From IMG/VR virus record IMGVR_UViG_3300020453_000172, positions 1 to 33,886 of that record: a stretch of 33,886 nucleotides of DNA, one strand, 5' to 3'. Each line of letters opens with the position of its first letter. The first letter of the stretch is position 1. The position numbers were made by a program, and so were the translations under genes. The notes below the pieces were generated by a model. It had not been told where the DNA came from and did not search any database. It was given only the letters and a program-made list of their open reading frames with translations. The DNA comes from a virus. Of the stretch, positions 7,018 to 13,098 are shown piece after piece.

Positions 7018-7828
7018 CAGTCTCCTTTGTTACAAGATTAATTACATCAACAATGTCTATGTCACCATGCTGTTCGCACACGTCATAGTACGGGCAGTAA
7101 TTACACTCCCAAGGAATTTCTGTTCCCCAATACGACCGCAAACCTTCCGGTATAACACCAGTATTCAGGTAGCTTTTAGCCATACGTGCATGGTCTTCTA
7201 AAAAATACGTAGTAGCTGTACTAATAGGTGTTCCACTTTCATCAAACGAATCATAAATATCGTAAAGCCACTCAACCATGTCGCCAGCACGAGCGCTATC
7301 TTTCCAACGTCCCGGCGTAGCATCACTACACATGTAAACCAAATGTATTTTTGTTACACCTAACGCTAAAGCATATGCACACGCTTGAAACAAGTGCTCT
7401 TCTTTGGGCCCTTCGTTTCGTGCTTTACGAAATCCGTAGTTTCGCATTGTTTTAATTTCTAAAACAGTTCCATCACGACTACTCGGATTACTATGCGACG
7501 CATAATAAACACCATCAGCATGACCAGACGTTAAACACTCAGGGATACTGACTTCAACTTCACACTCGAAATTAGGCACCCGTTCTTTAAACGCTGACTG
7601 AATATGCTCATGCATTATGTTGCCTATTTCTTTAGCAACAAACCCATTCACAGCATTAGGTCCTGCTTCTATGCGAGGCAATCCCATTCCATCAAACACC
7701 TGCTTACGTGCACACGTAGTCACATTAGATATTCGAAGGAAAGAACCGTCTGCGGTAGGTTTACTCGCAGGATGACGTATGTAATCTTCCAGCACACTTT
7801 GTGCCGGACCCGTTTCGTACTGCATCAT
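7001..7828 (-). CDS. Cas4/RecB-like PD-(D/E)XK exonuclease with Fe-S cluster cysteines
   Basis: A 275-residue protein starting at ATG 7828 (a second ATG follows directly) behind AAAGGGAG. The nuclease core is visible as GNIMHEHIQ (H73), TSGHADGV (D105), VLEIKT (E124-x-K126) and QACAYALAL (Q148...Y152), the RecB motif order. One cysteine near the N-terminus (C39) and three near the C-terminus (C242, C245, C251 in CNYCPYYDVC) reproduce the 1+3 cysteine pattern that holds a 4Fe-4S cluster in Cas4 and AddB. It probably resects DNA ends to feed the annealing protein, whose gene it overlaps by 17 bases. No CRISPR array or cas1/cas2 is present, so a CRISPR role is not implied. Confidence 0.85.
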   Translation of the reverse strand: MMQYETGPAQSVLEDYIRHPASKPTADGSFLRISNVTTCARKQVFDGMGLPRIEAGPNAVNGFVAKEIGNIMHEHIQSAFKERVPNFECEVEVSIPECLTSGHADGVYYASHSNPSSRDGTVLEIKTMRNYGFRKARNEGPKEEHLFQACAYALALGVTKIHLVYMCSDATPGRWKDSARAGDMVEWLYDIYDSFDESGTPISTATTYFLEDHARMAKSYLNTGVIPEGLRSYWGTEIPWECNYCPYYDVCEQHGDIDIVDVINLVTKETDESVK

Positions 7829-7851
7829 TCTCCCTTTCTACATGCAGTATA

Positions 7852-7995
7852 TCAATTTCCTCGGGCCTCATCAATGCGGCGATCCCAATAATTCGACTCA
7901 GCAACTTCGATAGCTTCGAGCATTTCTTCATACTCATCGTCACTTAAATCTGCATAAGGATCATCAGGTGGGTCAGGGCTAATATACACGTCCAT
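7852..7995 (-). CDS. Small acidic protein (47 aa)
   Basis: Starts at ATG 7995 behind GGAAGGAG, which lies in the last codons of the upstream gene; a longer in-frame start at 8043 would overlap that gene needlessly. The protein is strongly acidic (PDPPDDPYADLSDDEYEEMLEAIEVAE) with a single predicted helix and a short basic end. No family is recognised. It may be an interaction peptide or inhibitor; nothing further can be said from sequence. Confidence 0.6.
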   Translation of the reverse strand: MDVYISPDPPDDPYADLSDDEYEEMLEAIEVAESNYWDRRIDEARGN

Positions 7996-7997
7996 TA

Positions 7998-8369
7998 TTA
8001 CTCCTTCCAATATTCGTAATAGTAAGTAGGTGTCGTACGCCATATGTACTGCGGACCAGCATGACGTTTCTTACGTTTAGATAACCGAGTTTCTTGACGA
8101 TTACAGCCTTCACAAACAACAGGCTCAATCAACCCAGCCCGCTGCGCTTGCTTCATCAACGGACCAAGCACCCGAGCATTATCTAACTTGACATTCATAG
8201 CTTCTAAAACAGCATGAACTTCATCAGTAGTCCACGAGTTATGTGGCGCTGTACTACGACAGACTTTAGCTATGGCATGTTTAGCAGCAAGTTTCTGAGA
8301 TGGACGAGCACCTAACTCTGCCCGTGCCATCCCAATATCACGTTGCTGCCTTCCCTCACTCTCCGACAT
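7998..8369 (-). CDS. Putative winged-helix DNA-binding protein
   Basis: A 123-residue protein. The middle reads HNSWTTDEVHAVLEAMNVKLDNARVLGPLMKQAQRAGLIEPV and ends with GPQYIWRTTP. This order (a TTDEV helix, a recognition helix, RRAGLI, then a wing ending in xVWRS/T) is one I know from small winged-helix proteins in the early regions of actinophages and other phages. A Cys-x2-Cys pair (CEGC) and a basic stretch (RLSKRKKRH) sit in the wing. It probably binds DNA, as a regulator or replication accessory. It overlaps the gene upstream by 14 bases. Confidence 0.6.
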   Translation of the reverse strand: MSESEGRQQRDIGMARAELGARPSQKLAAKHAIAKVCRSTAPHNSWTTDEVHAVLEAMNVKLDNARVLGPLMKQAQRAGLIEPVVCEGCNRQETRLSKRKKRHAGPQYIWRTTPTYYYEYWKE

Positions 8370-8619
8370 AGCTACGTGCCATGTTCAATATAGCTTTAGC
8401 TACAGCATTAATGAAAGTGTCATCGTCAGGGTCAAAGACTGGGTTGTCTTCTAAATACATTGAAATGTGATAACTAATATCATTTTCTATTGCATTAGTC
8501 ACAACGTGTTCTACCTCCCCACTGTCTCTGATTACATCAGCAACGATGTCACCTACGATGTCACAGAACGTGCCGTCATTAGCAAGTTCTCGTGTATCTA
8601 TATCTACTGTTATCTCCAT
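8356..8619 (-). CDS. Hypothetical acidic protein (87 aa)
   Basis: Starts at ATG 8619 behind AAAGGA. The protein is acidic and mostly helical, with MEITVDIDTRELANDG at the start, a hydrophobic helix (CDIVGDIVADVIRD) and DNPVFDPDDDTFINAVAKAI near the end. No family is recognised. It is the first gene after the 8646-8709 hairpin and so may start a transcript or processed mRNA with the winged-helix gene. Confidence 0.6.
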   Translation of the reverse strand: MEITVDIDTRELANDGTFCDIVGDIVADVIRDSGEVEHVVTNAIENDISYHISMYLEDNPVFDPDDDTFINAVAKAILNMARSYVGE

Positions 8620-8645
8620 TTTTTTTCCTTTATTTATAAGAATTA

Positions 8646-8709
8646 ATAAGAGAGGATGCCTCTACATCTAAGTCGCTCTGGTTACCCGTACGAGCACATC
8701 CTCTCTTAT
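8646..8709 (-). other. Long perfect intergenic hairpin in a leader
   Basis: A perfect 13-bp inverted repeat, ATAAGAGAGGATG at 8646-8658 and CATCCTCTCTTAT at 8697-8709, encloses 38 bases. Within the loop GCTC and GAGC can form a second short stem. It lies between the stop at 8716 and the start at 8619, ending 27 bases before that start. No strong T-run follows, so RNA processing, mRNA stability or protein binding fits better than plain termination. Confidence 0.6.
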
Positions 8710-8715
8710 AAACTT

Positions 8716-9711
8716 TTACCCAACTACAAGCGCTTTAGCAGCTTTCTCAGTCATAGGCAACTTGCCAAACATAACGTTAGCTTGGTGTCTACGAGTACGT
8801 TGATCGCTACTCTTAATACCTTTAAGCGCTTTATCTTTCTGCTCCCATGCTTGAACAGCCATAAGTGCACCCCATCTAGTGTTACGCACACCAGTTATAT
8901 CTTCATCATTGTAGAACCTAGAATTAAGATCTTTTCTAGTGTTCACCCAACGAGTCAACTGATTGTGAAAACCCTGAGGAGTTAATGAATGATCCATATT
9001 AAGCGGTCGAGGCCCAATAAGATCAACAACTAAATTATCCCACTGTTGATCAACAAACATCTGATTAGACATTCGTTCAATCTGTGCAGCATATTGTGTA
9101 TGACGTTCATACCCTGCACACAACTCTTCAACAGCTTCTTGCATCATCTCTTGTGGATTACCCATCTTCTTAAACCTGAAGACAGCATTCTTATCTAAGA
9201 TGTTCCATTTGAATGTATTCGCACACACAACAGCAGTTGCAGATTGAGTAGCGACCAAAGGGACTTGCTTATCGTGACCGTTGCCAATGTTAAACATCGA
9301 CTCAACTTTTGACCAACCCGGAATGTTTATCTCATCTTTGAATTTAAGAGATACATAACCGACAGCACCATTGTCATACGTGCCTACTGATTCAATAGTT
9401 TCAACGAGCCCAGTATCAATAAGTAACCCAGTTAAATCATCAATCATAAATCGATGTTGAACTATTTGATACTTAGGACTTACTTCTGCATAAGCATAAG
9501 CGTAATTATTCATCTTCAAGACATCTCTGCCTTCAAGAATTACACCTACTTCATCATGCTCAATGTGTATTGGGTGACGATGAACTTCGCACCAGTCAAA
9601 AGCATCACGAGCTTCTTCCCAATCAATATGTCCAATATTACCTAAACGATGCCAAGGTGTTTCTCGATACTTAGCATGTTGAATATCAAGTGGCGTCATT
9701 TGATGTGACAT
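8716..9711 (-). CDS. DUF932 / TIGR03299-family phage-plasmid-like protein
   Basis: A 331-residue protein. The N-terminus contains ETPWHRLGN, followed by WCEVHRHP, VSPKYQIVQH and SATAVVCANTFKWNI; these match the landmarks of the DUF932 family (PWHGLG, a VEKRP-like strand, a YxxVQ strand and RVVCANTL), also called LGT_TIGR03299. The family is common in phages and plasmids of many bacteria. Its function is not established; its usual place is near replication and recombination genes, as here. Length is near the normal 310-400 residues. The final 26 bases of the upstream gene overlap its start. Confidence 0.8.
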   Translation of the reverse strand: MSHQMTPLDIQHAKYRETPWHRLGNIGHIDWEEARDAFDWCEVHRHPIHIEHDEVGVILEGRDVLKMNNYAYAYAEVSPKYQIVQHRFMIDDLTGLLIDTGLVETIESVGTYDNGAVGYVSLKFKDEINIPGWSKVESMFNIGNGHDKQVPLVATQSATAVVCANTFKWNILDKNAVFRFKKMGNPQEMMQEAVEELCAGYERHTQYAAQIERMSNQMFVDQQWDNLVVDLIGPRPLNMDHSLTPQGFHNQLTRWVNTRKDLNSRFYNDEDITGVRNTRWGALMAVQAWEQKDKALKGIKSSDQRTRRHQANVMFGKLPMTEKAAKALVVG

Positions 9712-9958
9712 TTTTCTCCGTTTCTTTGTTAATAGCTTGCAATAACTTCAACATTGTCTCTTGATCGATGCCTTCTAAAGACAAACCACCAATAGATATA
9801 TGCCATGTGTCATCACTAAAACGAGCAGCCCATACATAACTTGAACCTTCGCCATAACGCACAGTGGCTTGCAATGTTTCTTTATTCTTGAATACAAGTT
9901 CACGTTCCTCTTGACACGCTTCGTTGTAAACATCTGTCCTAACACGTAAATACTTCAC
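9686..9958 (-). CDS. Hypothetical protein (90 aa)
   Basis: Starts at GTG 9958 behind AAAGGGAG. The protein is a mixed alpha/beta sequence (MKYLRVRTDVYNEACQEERELVF, then YVWAARFSDDTWHISIGG) with an amphipathic C-terminal helix. It is not recognised. It is the first gene of a transcript predicted to start at about 10045 from the extended -10 promoter, with the 9987-10028 hairpin in its leader. It overlaps the DUF932 gene by 26 bases. Confidence 0.6.
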   Translation of the reverse strand: MKYLRVRTDVYNEACQEERELVFKNKETLQATVRYGEGSSYVWAARFSDDTWHISIGGLSLEGIDQETMLKLLQAINKETEKNVTSNDAT

Positions 9959-9986
9959 GTATTCTCCCTTTCATATTGAGATCTTC

Positions 9987-10028
9987 GGGAGAGAGGACTT
10001 TGTTTATGGGAACGACGTCCCCTCTCCC
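9987..10028 (-). other. Leader hairpin, complete only as leftward RNA
   Basis: GGGAGAGAGGAC at 9987-9998 and GTCCCCTCTCCC at 10017-10028 form a 12-bp stem. On the plus strand one position is an A-C mismatch, but on the minus strand the same position is a G-U pair, so the stem is unbroken only in leftward RNA. It ends 28 bases before the GTG start at 9958, close to the spacing of the 8646-8709 hairpin from its own gene. A regulatory or stabilising leader element is likely. Confidence 0.6.
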
Positions 10029-10051
10029 TTTCTTATGACCTTTCAGGAAAT

Positions 10052-10060
10052 ATTATACCA
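10052..10060 (-). promoter_or_regulatory. Extended -10 promoter (TGGTATAAT)
   Basis: The minus strand reads TGGTATAAT, a perfect TGn extended -10. A weak -35 (TTTTCC) lies 17 bases upstream. It sits directly downstream of a terminator-like hairpin (10064-10102) and upstream of the leader hairpin and the gene at 9958, the expected order of terminator, promoter, leader and gene. A start near 10045 is predicted. Confidence 0.6.
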
Positions 10061-10063
10061 ACA

Positions 10064-10102
10064 ATAAATCCAAGGGAAAACCTCCTTCGAGGCTGGATTT
10101 AT
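10064..10102 (-). terminator. Probable leftward terminator after the lysozyme gene
   Basis: ATAAATCCA (10064-10072) and TGGATTTAT (10094-10102) form a perfect 9-bp stem around an inner stem CCTC/GAGG (10081-10084, 10089-10092). On the minus strand the inner stem is followed by TTTTCCC. An outer pair, TGACCTTT at 10036-10043 and AAAGGTCA at 10120-10127, overlaps the lysozyme stop codon, so the whole 92 bases can fold as nested stems. Confidence 0.5.
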
Positions 10103-10124
10103 GCAGGATTAAGCATCCAAAAGG

Positions 10125-10463
10125 TCACGTTCTATAGCGACCACAGGTCCAAAGCCGCCACTTCAATTCAGTATGTTCCACAATGTAGAACGCAAACCGG
10201 GTTGACTGTTCAACATCAAACCTGTTATCCCATTTATCTTTAAAAGTTTCGTACCAAAAGTACTTATTAATTTGGAACAATCCATGATCTGCACCGTTAT
10301 AAGCATTCGGATTATGCAATGACTCACACCACGCAATACCTAACGCATTTACACAATTATCCGCAAAATACTCACAAACAATCGGTGCAACTTCAGAATG
10401 AGGTGGCTCATGGTTGATCGCAGCGAAATCAAGTATCGACCAAATCACTAACCACAAATTCAC
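10125..10463 (-). CDS. Small lysozyme / transglycosylase-like endolysin
   Basis: A 112-residue protein starting at GTG 10463, overlapping the previous stop by four bases. Residues 1-16 (MNLWLVIWSILDFAAI) form a hydrophobic segment that could be a signal or signal-anchor sequence. AWCESLHNPNAYN carries the likely catalytic Glu (E47), and DHGLFQINKYFW is the G-x-FQIN signature of SLT/lysozyme-fold enzymes that cut the glycan backbone of peptidoglycan. Four cysteines (30, 37, 46, 107) could form disulfides after export. It is the best candidate for the lysis enzyme. No holin is adjacent, but a 51-residue membrane protein is encoded at 11172. Confidence 0.8.
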   Translation of the reverse strand: MNLWLVIWSILDFAAINHEPPHSEVAPIVCEYFADNCVNALGIAWCESLHNPNAYNGADHGLFQINKYFWYETFKDKWDNRFDVEQSTRFAFYIVEHTELKWRLWTCGRYRT

Positions 10464-10672
10464 ATCATCCCTCTCGCACGCAAGATCTCCTCACGAGTAA
10501 ACGCATCACTAAACACAACTGGCTTATCACGACTACCAGAAGGCTTCTTATTCTTACGTTTTTCATCCCGCAACTCTTGACCATGCACACGCCACGCATC
10601 ACGACACGGCGCACACCGGCAACCATTTCCATACCAAGTAGCTGACGGTTTCCCCTTACATTTAGCAGCCAT
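10460..10672 (-). CDS. Small GCRC-x2-C putative zinc-binding protein
   Basis: A 70-residue basic protein from ATG 10672; an in-frame TTG at 10678 is closer to the AAAGG ribosome-binding site and remains possible. The pattern CKGKPSATWYGNGCRCAPCRDAWRVH resembles a short protein frequent in actinophages (HGT-x-GY-x2-GCRC-x2-C-x2-A), which probably binds zinc through these cysteines. The rest is Lys/Arg-rich with a helical end (AFTREEILRARGMM). Function is unknown. It lies in a run of four small coupled genes. Confidence 0.6.
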   Translation of the reverse strand: MAAKCKGKPSATWYGNGCRCAPCRDAWRVHGQELRDEKRKNKKPSGSRDKPVVFSDAFTREEILRARGMM

Positions 10673-10678
10673 TAACAA

Positions 10679-10939
10679 CTAAACCTTTCGGCTCATATTT
10701 TCCATATCATTCATCATGCTATTCAAATCACCATTAATGTGAACCATCAACTCACGCAACTCAGTAATGCGAGCACTCCACACCATATTGTCCGTATCAT
10801 CACCAAACGCAATAGTACGCCTAGCCTTTTGCTCTTCAAGCTCGTATATACGCAACTTCAAATACGCAGCAATACGTTCAGCAGTAATCAAATCAAACTT
10901 AGCTAAAAGATTACTGTTCCAAATATCTTGTTTAGTCAT
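10679..10939 (-). CDS. Hypothetical helical protein (86 aa)
   Basis: Starts at ATG 10939, overlapping the previous stop by four bases (ATGA). The sequence is almost wholly helical, with LLAKFDLITAERIAAYLKLRIYELEEQKARR and a second coil-like stretch rich in Met, Asn and Asp near the end. A coiled-coil dimer is likely. It is not recognised. Confidence 0.6.
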   Translation of the reverse strand: MTKQDIWNSNLLAKFDLITAERIAAYLKLRIYELEEQKARRTIAFGDDTDNMVWSARITELRELMVHINGDLNSMMNDMENMSRKV

Positions 10940-11169
10940 ACAACTACCCCTTCTTCCTCAATATTGAGATTTTCCCAAATACAATCACACACGTAAAAGC
11001 CCGTGCGTTGAGCCATAATAATTTCTCGATCTGTTAATGACGCCTCAGGAAAGACCACCTGTACTGGCGCTTCGCCATCAAGATATCTAACCATTGAATC
11101 ACGATCAACTTCAACAGATACATTTTTATTGCAATGCAAACACGTAGCTTGCAACATAACTACTGACAT
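10936..11169 (-). CDS. Small Cys-pair protein of actinophage type (77 aa)
   Basis: Starts at ATG 11169 behind AAAGGAG. The pattern is CLHCNKNVSVEVDRDSMVRYLDGEAPVQVVFPEASLTDREIIMAQRTGFYVCDC. A Cys-x2-Cys pair, a W/Y-L-x-G-x3-Q segment, FP-x3-L-x2-DRE and a second Cys pair form a signature I know from many actinophage small proteins of unknown role. The two pairs probably hold one zinc. It is coupled to the genes downstream. Confidence 0.65.
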   Translation of the reverse strand: MSVVMLQATCLHCNKNVSVEVDRDSMVRYLDGEAPVQVVFPEASLTDREIIMAQRTGFYVCDCIWENLNIEEEGVVV

Positions 11170-11171
11170 AT

Positions 11172-11327
11172 TTATCTCCTTTTACCGACATTCCATGCTG
11201 CCCACCATATCCGACCTACCACAAACGTAGGAACAAAAATAGGTACACAACTAAGTACCCTCATCCAAACCAGTTCAGGATCTACCAAACCAAAAACCAG
11301 TTCAAAGTCCATAACATTTACAACCAT
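11172..11327 (-). CDS. Small hydrophobic membrane protein (51 aa), possible holin
   Basis: Reads leftwards from ATG 11327 with AAAGG ten bases upstream; its stop lies two bases before the next start, and its last codons (AAAAGGAGA) supply the ribosome-binding site of the gene at 11169. Residues 20-46 (for example VLSCVPIFVPTFVVGRIWWA) form one likely membrane segment, and the end is basic (NVGKRR). Single-pass proteins of this size encoded near a lysozyme can be holins or pinholins, but there is no direct evidence here. Confidence 0.55.
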   Translation of the reverse strand: MVVNVMDFELVFGLVDPELVWMRVLSCVPIFVPTFVVGRIWWAAWNVGKRR

Positions 11328-11755
11328 TTACTAAATGCCTTTCTGATAGTGAATACTTACGTTCTCCCGGGGGGGAGAGGCACAGCACTACAGCCGAGGT
11401 ACGAGGCTGGCGCAGTGACCAATGTTTGACCGCCCAAAGCCCCTAAAGCTTTTGGGGCTCAATGCCCCGGAAGCTTTATAAGATCGGGTTGGGGGTCCGG
11501 GGGAGGGGGCGATCTCTCGCCTCCGCCCTCCGGTCTGATCCAAACCGAAGAGTTTGGCGTCCTGCCGAGGGCGTTACTCGGCCCCCGAGCGGGAAGCGGG
11601 ATATCTTTGGGCTGGGGGCGGGCTGCCCAGAATTTCTGAGAGCGTCGTTGTTGTCTCCAGAAATTCTAGGAGCAGGGCGCTCATAAATCATTTGCCCCGC
11701 AGGGCCCCCGGAGGGAAATTTTTTTTGGGGGAAATTACATGCTCGACCCCAAAAA
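11328..11755. other. GC-rich non-coding block of consecutive hairpins
   Basis: There is no believable gene in this stretch. GC content is about 63% in 11461-11580, against roughly 35-45% in most coding parts of the window. Successive stems are TCTCCC/GGGAGA (11363-11378), CAGCC/GGCTG (11391-11409), AAAGCTT-tt-GGGGC / GCCCC-gg-AAGCTTT (11445-11477), a 37-base hairpin with GAGGG/CCCTC and GGCGA/TCGCC (11497-11533), CCAAAC/GTTTGG (11540-11557), GCCGAG/CTCGGC (11564-11582) and AGAATTTCTG/CAGAAATTCT (11629-11667). A further GCCCC at 11439-11443 can compete for GGGGC at 11454-11458. A structured RNA or replication control region is inferred. Confidence 0.6.
11419..11436 (+). repeat. Left copy of 18-bp perfect inverted repeat
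   Basis: CCAATGTTTGACCGCCCA. Its exact reverse complement is at 13605-13622, 2.2 kb away. Weaker matching continues on both sides (GCGC-x-GTG outside, GCCCC inside), giving roughly 35 bp of related sequence. The pair encloses the two leftward genes at 11816-12764 and most of the non-coding region. Confidence 0.85.
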
Positions 11756-11816
11756 GCACAAAGGGCCCTCCTGGGCTCACGCACTACGAGTCCAAGAGGG
11801 CCGATTTTCTTTGTGC
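11751..11816 (-). terminator. Strong leftward intrinsic terminator
   Basis: On the minus strand GCACAAAG and CTTTGTGC (11756-11763 and 11809-11816 region) close a hairpin with inner arms GGCCCTC and GAGGGCC, followed at once by TTTTTGGGG. The first arm overlaps the stop codon of the gene at 11816-12532. This is a typical Rho-independent terminator and should separate that gene from the hairpin block beyond it. Confidence 0.75.
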
Positions 11817-12532
11817 TAGAAGCTCACACCAGAAGTGTCACCGGGTTTATCGACCGAGCTAGTGTCAAAGTCTGCTTTACGTTCCTTGCGGACTTTGGAC
11901 TGTGCTCGACGAACGTCGACCATAGCGGCGGCTATCTCTGACACTGCGTCATCTTGGATCTTGCGTATTTCTTGCAATCTCCACATAACGACCTTTTCGC
12001 CAGCGTTCTTGTGTGGCTGGCCATTCTCGTCGAAGTCAGGCCACACGGCTACTTCGTTGTTTGCGTTGTACTCGTAACGAGAATCGTCAAAGCTCCAGCG
12101 GCATATCGCTGGCTTCGTGTCCCGTGGCGTTTTGTCGGCTGTTTCTGGGCCTACCGGAATTTCTGCGACATGCCACATGACGCAATCTTCTTGCGACATG
12201 AACTCAATTTTTCCCGAGTTGTTTTGCTTGCCTCGGGTGTGCTCACGATGTGCACGCAGGAACGACACGTTGGCTTGTTCGTGAATTTTATACGAACCCC
12301 AACCTTCTGTTCCGATCATCGGTTCGTCATCTATCGAATCGCATTGCACATCGATAGACGTTAAACCGTTTTTTATCGTACGGGCTTCAAGTAATCCCTG
12401 AAGCTCGACGATCCTCTGATCTAGTTGCTGCTGTGCTCGATCGAACGCATCCGATCTATCGCCACGCCGATCAACATCGGCATTTTGATTTATCTCTTCT
12501 TGTTTTTGTTCTTGCTCTGATTTGTTAATCAT
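11816..12532 (-). CDS. Hypothetical protein, coiled-coil N-terminus (238 aa)
   Basis: Starts at ATG 12532 with AAGGA about ten bases upstream. Residues 1-50 are Glu/Gln/Asp/Arg-rich and likely coiled coil (QEQKQEEINQNAD, then FDRAQQQLDQRIVELQGLLEA). Residues 60-190 are mixed alpha/beta with many Trp and acidic residues (TEGWGSYKIHEQANVSFLRAH, CVMWHVAEIPVG, ICRWSFDDSRYEYN). The end is helical and basic. I do not recognise it. It is more GC-rich than its neighbours, lies within the 18-bp inverted repeat pair, and is followed by a strong terminator. With the small gene upstream it forms a separate two-gene leftward unit next to the putative origin, so a role in replication or host takeover is possible. 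Confidence 0.65.
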   Translation of the reverse strand: MINKSEQEQKQEEINQNADVDRRGDRSDAFDRAQQQLDQRIVELQGLLEARTIKNGLTSIDVQCDSIDDEPMIGTEGWGSYKIHEQANVSFLRAHREHTRGKQNNSGKIEFMSQEDCVMWHVAEIPVGPETADKTPRDTKPAICRWSFDDSRYEYNANNEVAVWPDFDENGQPHKNAGEKVVMWRLQEIRKIQDDAVSEIAAAMVDVRRAQSKVRKERKADFDTSSVDKPGDTSGVSF

Positions 12533-12545
12533 TTTTATTTATTCC

Positions 12546-12764
12546 TTATTTTTGGGTATCCGCTGTTGCGGCTGGGTGTTCGACTAGGTCTGGGGAAAGT
12601 TCCCGCAGAATACGTCGAGCGACTAGGTTGCAGTCATGCTTTACCGCATGACCACATTCACACATAGACCAATGGTCTGTTCGTGTTGCAAGGTGCACAA
12701 GTTCGAACGGGCGGTGATGATTCCAAAAGGAGGACATCATCCACGCTTCTGACTGATTTGCCAT
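12546..12764 (-). CDS. Small His/Cys putative zinc-binding protein (72 aa)
   Basis: Starts at ATG 12764 behind AAAGGA. WSMCECGHAVKHDCNLVARRIL places Cys-x-Cys-x-His and His-x-Cys close together, a plausible metal site, with further histidines upstream (WNHHRPFELVHLATRTDHW). The remainder is a helix with an acidic and Ala-rich end. Not recognised. It is the first leftward gene from the promoter at 12792-12820, about 20 bases downstream of the predicted start site, and is therefore probably expressed early. Confidence 0.6.
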   Translation of the reverse strand: MANQSEAWMMSSFWNHHRPFELVHLATRTDHWSMCECGHAVKHDCNLVARRILRELSPDLVEHPAATADTQK

Positions 12765-12782
12765 AGCTATCCTTTGTTTGGG

Positions 12783-12805
12783 TTGTTCTCGATTGTATCG
12801 AACAA
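12783..12805. promoter_or_regulatory. Palindromic operator candidate over the leftward -10
   Basis: TTGTTC and GAACAA form a perfect 6-bp dyad with an 11-base centre that also contains TCGATT/TATCGA half-symmetry. It covers the -10 hexamer of the leftward promoter, the usual place for a repressor site. No repressor gene is identified with certainty; the winged-helix protein at 7998-8369 is one candidate binder. Confidence 0.5.
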
Positions 12806-12820
12806 ATCAGATCTAATCAA
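12792..12820 (-). promoter_or_regulatory. Sigma70-type leftward promoter
   Basis: On the minus strand TTGATT (12815-12820) and TACAAT (12792-12797) are separated by exactly 17 bases. It points into the genes at 12764 and 12532, and a start near 12785 would leave a short leader with the AAAGGA site. This is the best-formed promoter seen in the leftward arm. Confidence 0.65.
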
Positions 12821-12939
12821 TTACAAATACAAGGTTTAGCGCTCGGATGAGTTGCGAGCCGACAAACTCTCGACTCAGCTAGTCGGTTTGTTTCCCGACG
12901 CACTGATTCGAGACTTCGAGCCGACAAAGCGCACTGCTA

Positions 12940-13003
12940 CTCGACAGGACTAAATCGCCACGCCGCTTGCTTGCGGCCAAGCGATTTATTCCGTGTAGTC
13001 GAG
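12940..13003. repeat. Three-tier perfect hairpin
   Basis: Outer CTCGAC/GTCGAG (12940-12945, 12998-13003), middle TAAATCGC/GCGATTTA (12951-12958, 12981-12988) and inner GCCGC/GCGGC (12962-12966, 12973-12977) with a six-base loop TTGCTT. The middle and inner stems are separated by a symmetric three-by-three internal loop. All stems are perfect, a degree of order unlikely by chance. Confidence 0.7.
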
Positions 13004-13098
13004 AAGCTGTAAGCGACTCGGCACTTTGAGAGGCAAGTCATCGAGGGCGACAATCGAGCCATGGTAAGACGCCCCAGCTACAAGCCCAATCGTCAAAG

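Noticed and set aside
7001-7828. CRISPR adaptation role for the Cas4-like protein
   Set aside because: No array, cas1 or cas2 is present; neighbours are annealing and SSB genes, so a recombination exonuclease is the simpler reading.
8646-8709. tRNA gene in the 64-base hairpin
   Set aside because: A GCTC/GAGC stem looks like a D arm, but there is no T arm, no anticodon arm and no CCA-type end, and the end stem is 13 bp rather than 7.
9454-9645. Plus-strand open frame of 63 codons
   Set aside because: It lies wholly within the DUF932 gene and has no coding character; many similar antisense frames were dismissed for the same reason.
11462-11862. Overlapping open frames of 74-102 codons on both strands
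   Set aside because: They lie in the GC-rich hairpin block, lack ribosome-binding sites, have Arg/Pro/Gly-rich composition on both strands at once and overlap the terminator and the gene at 11816.
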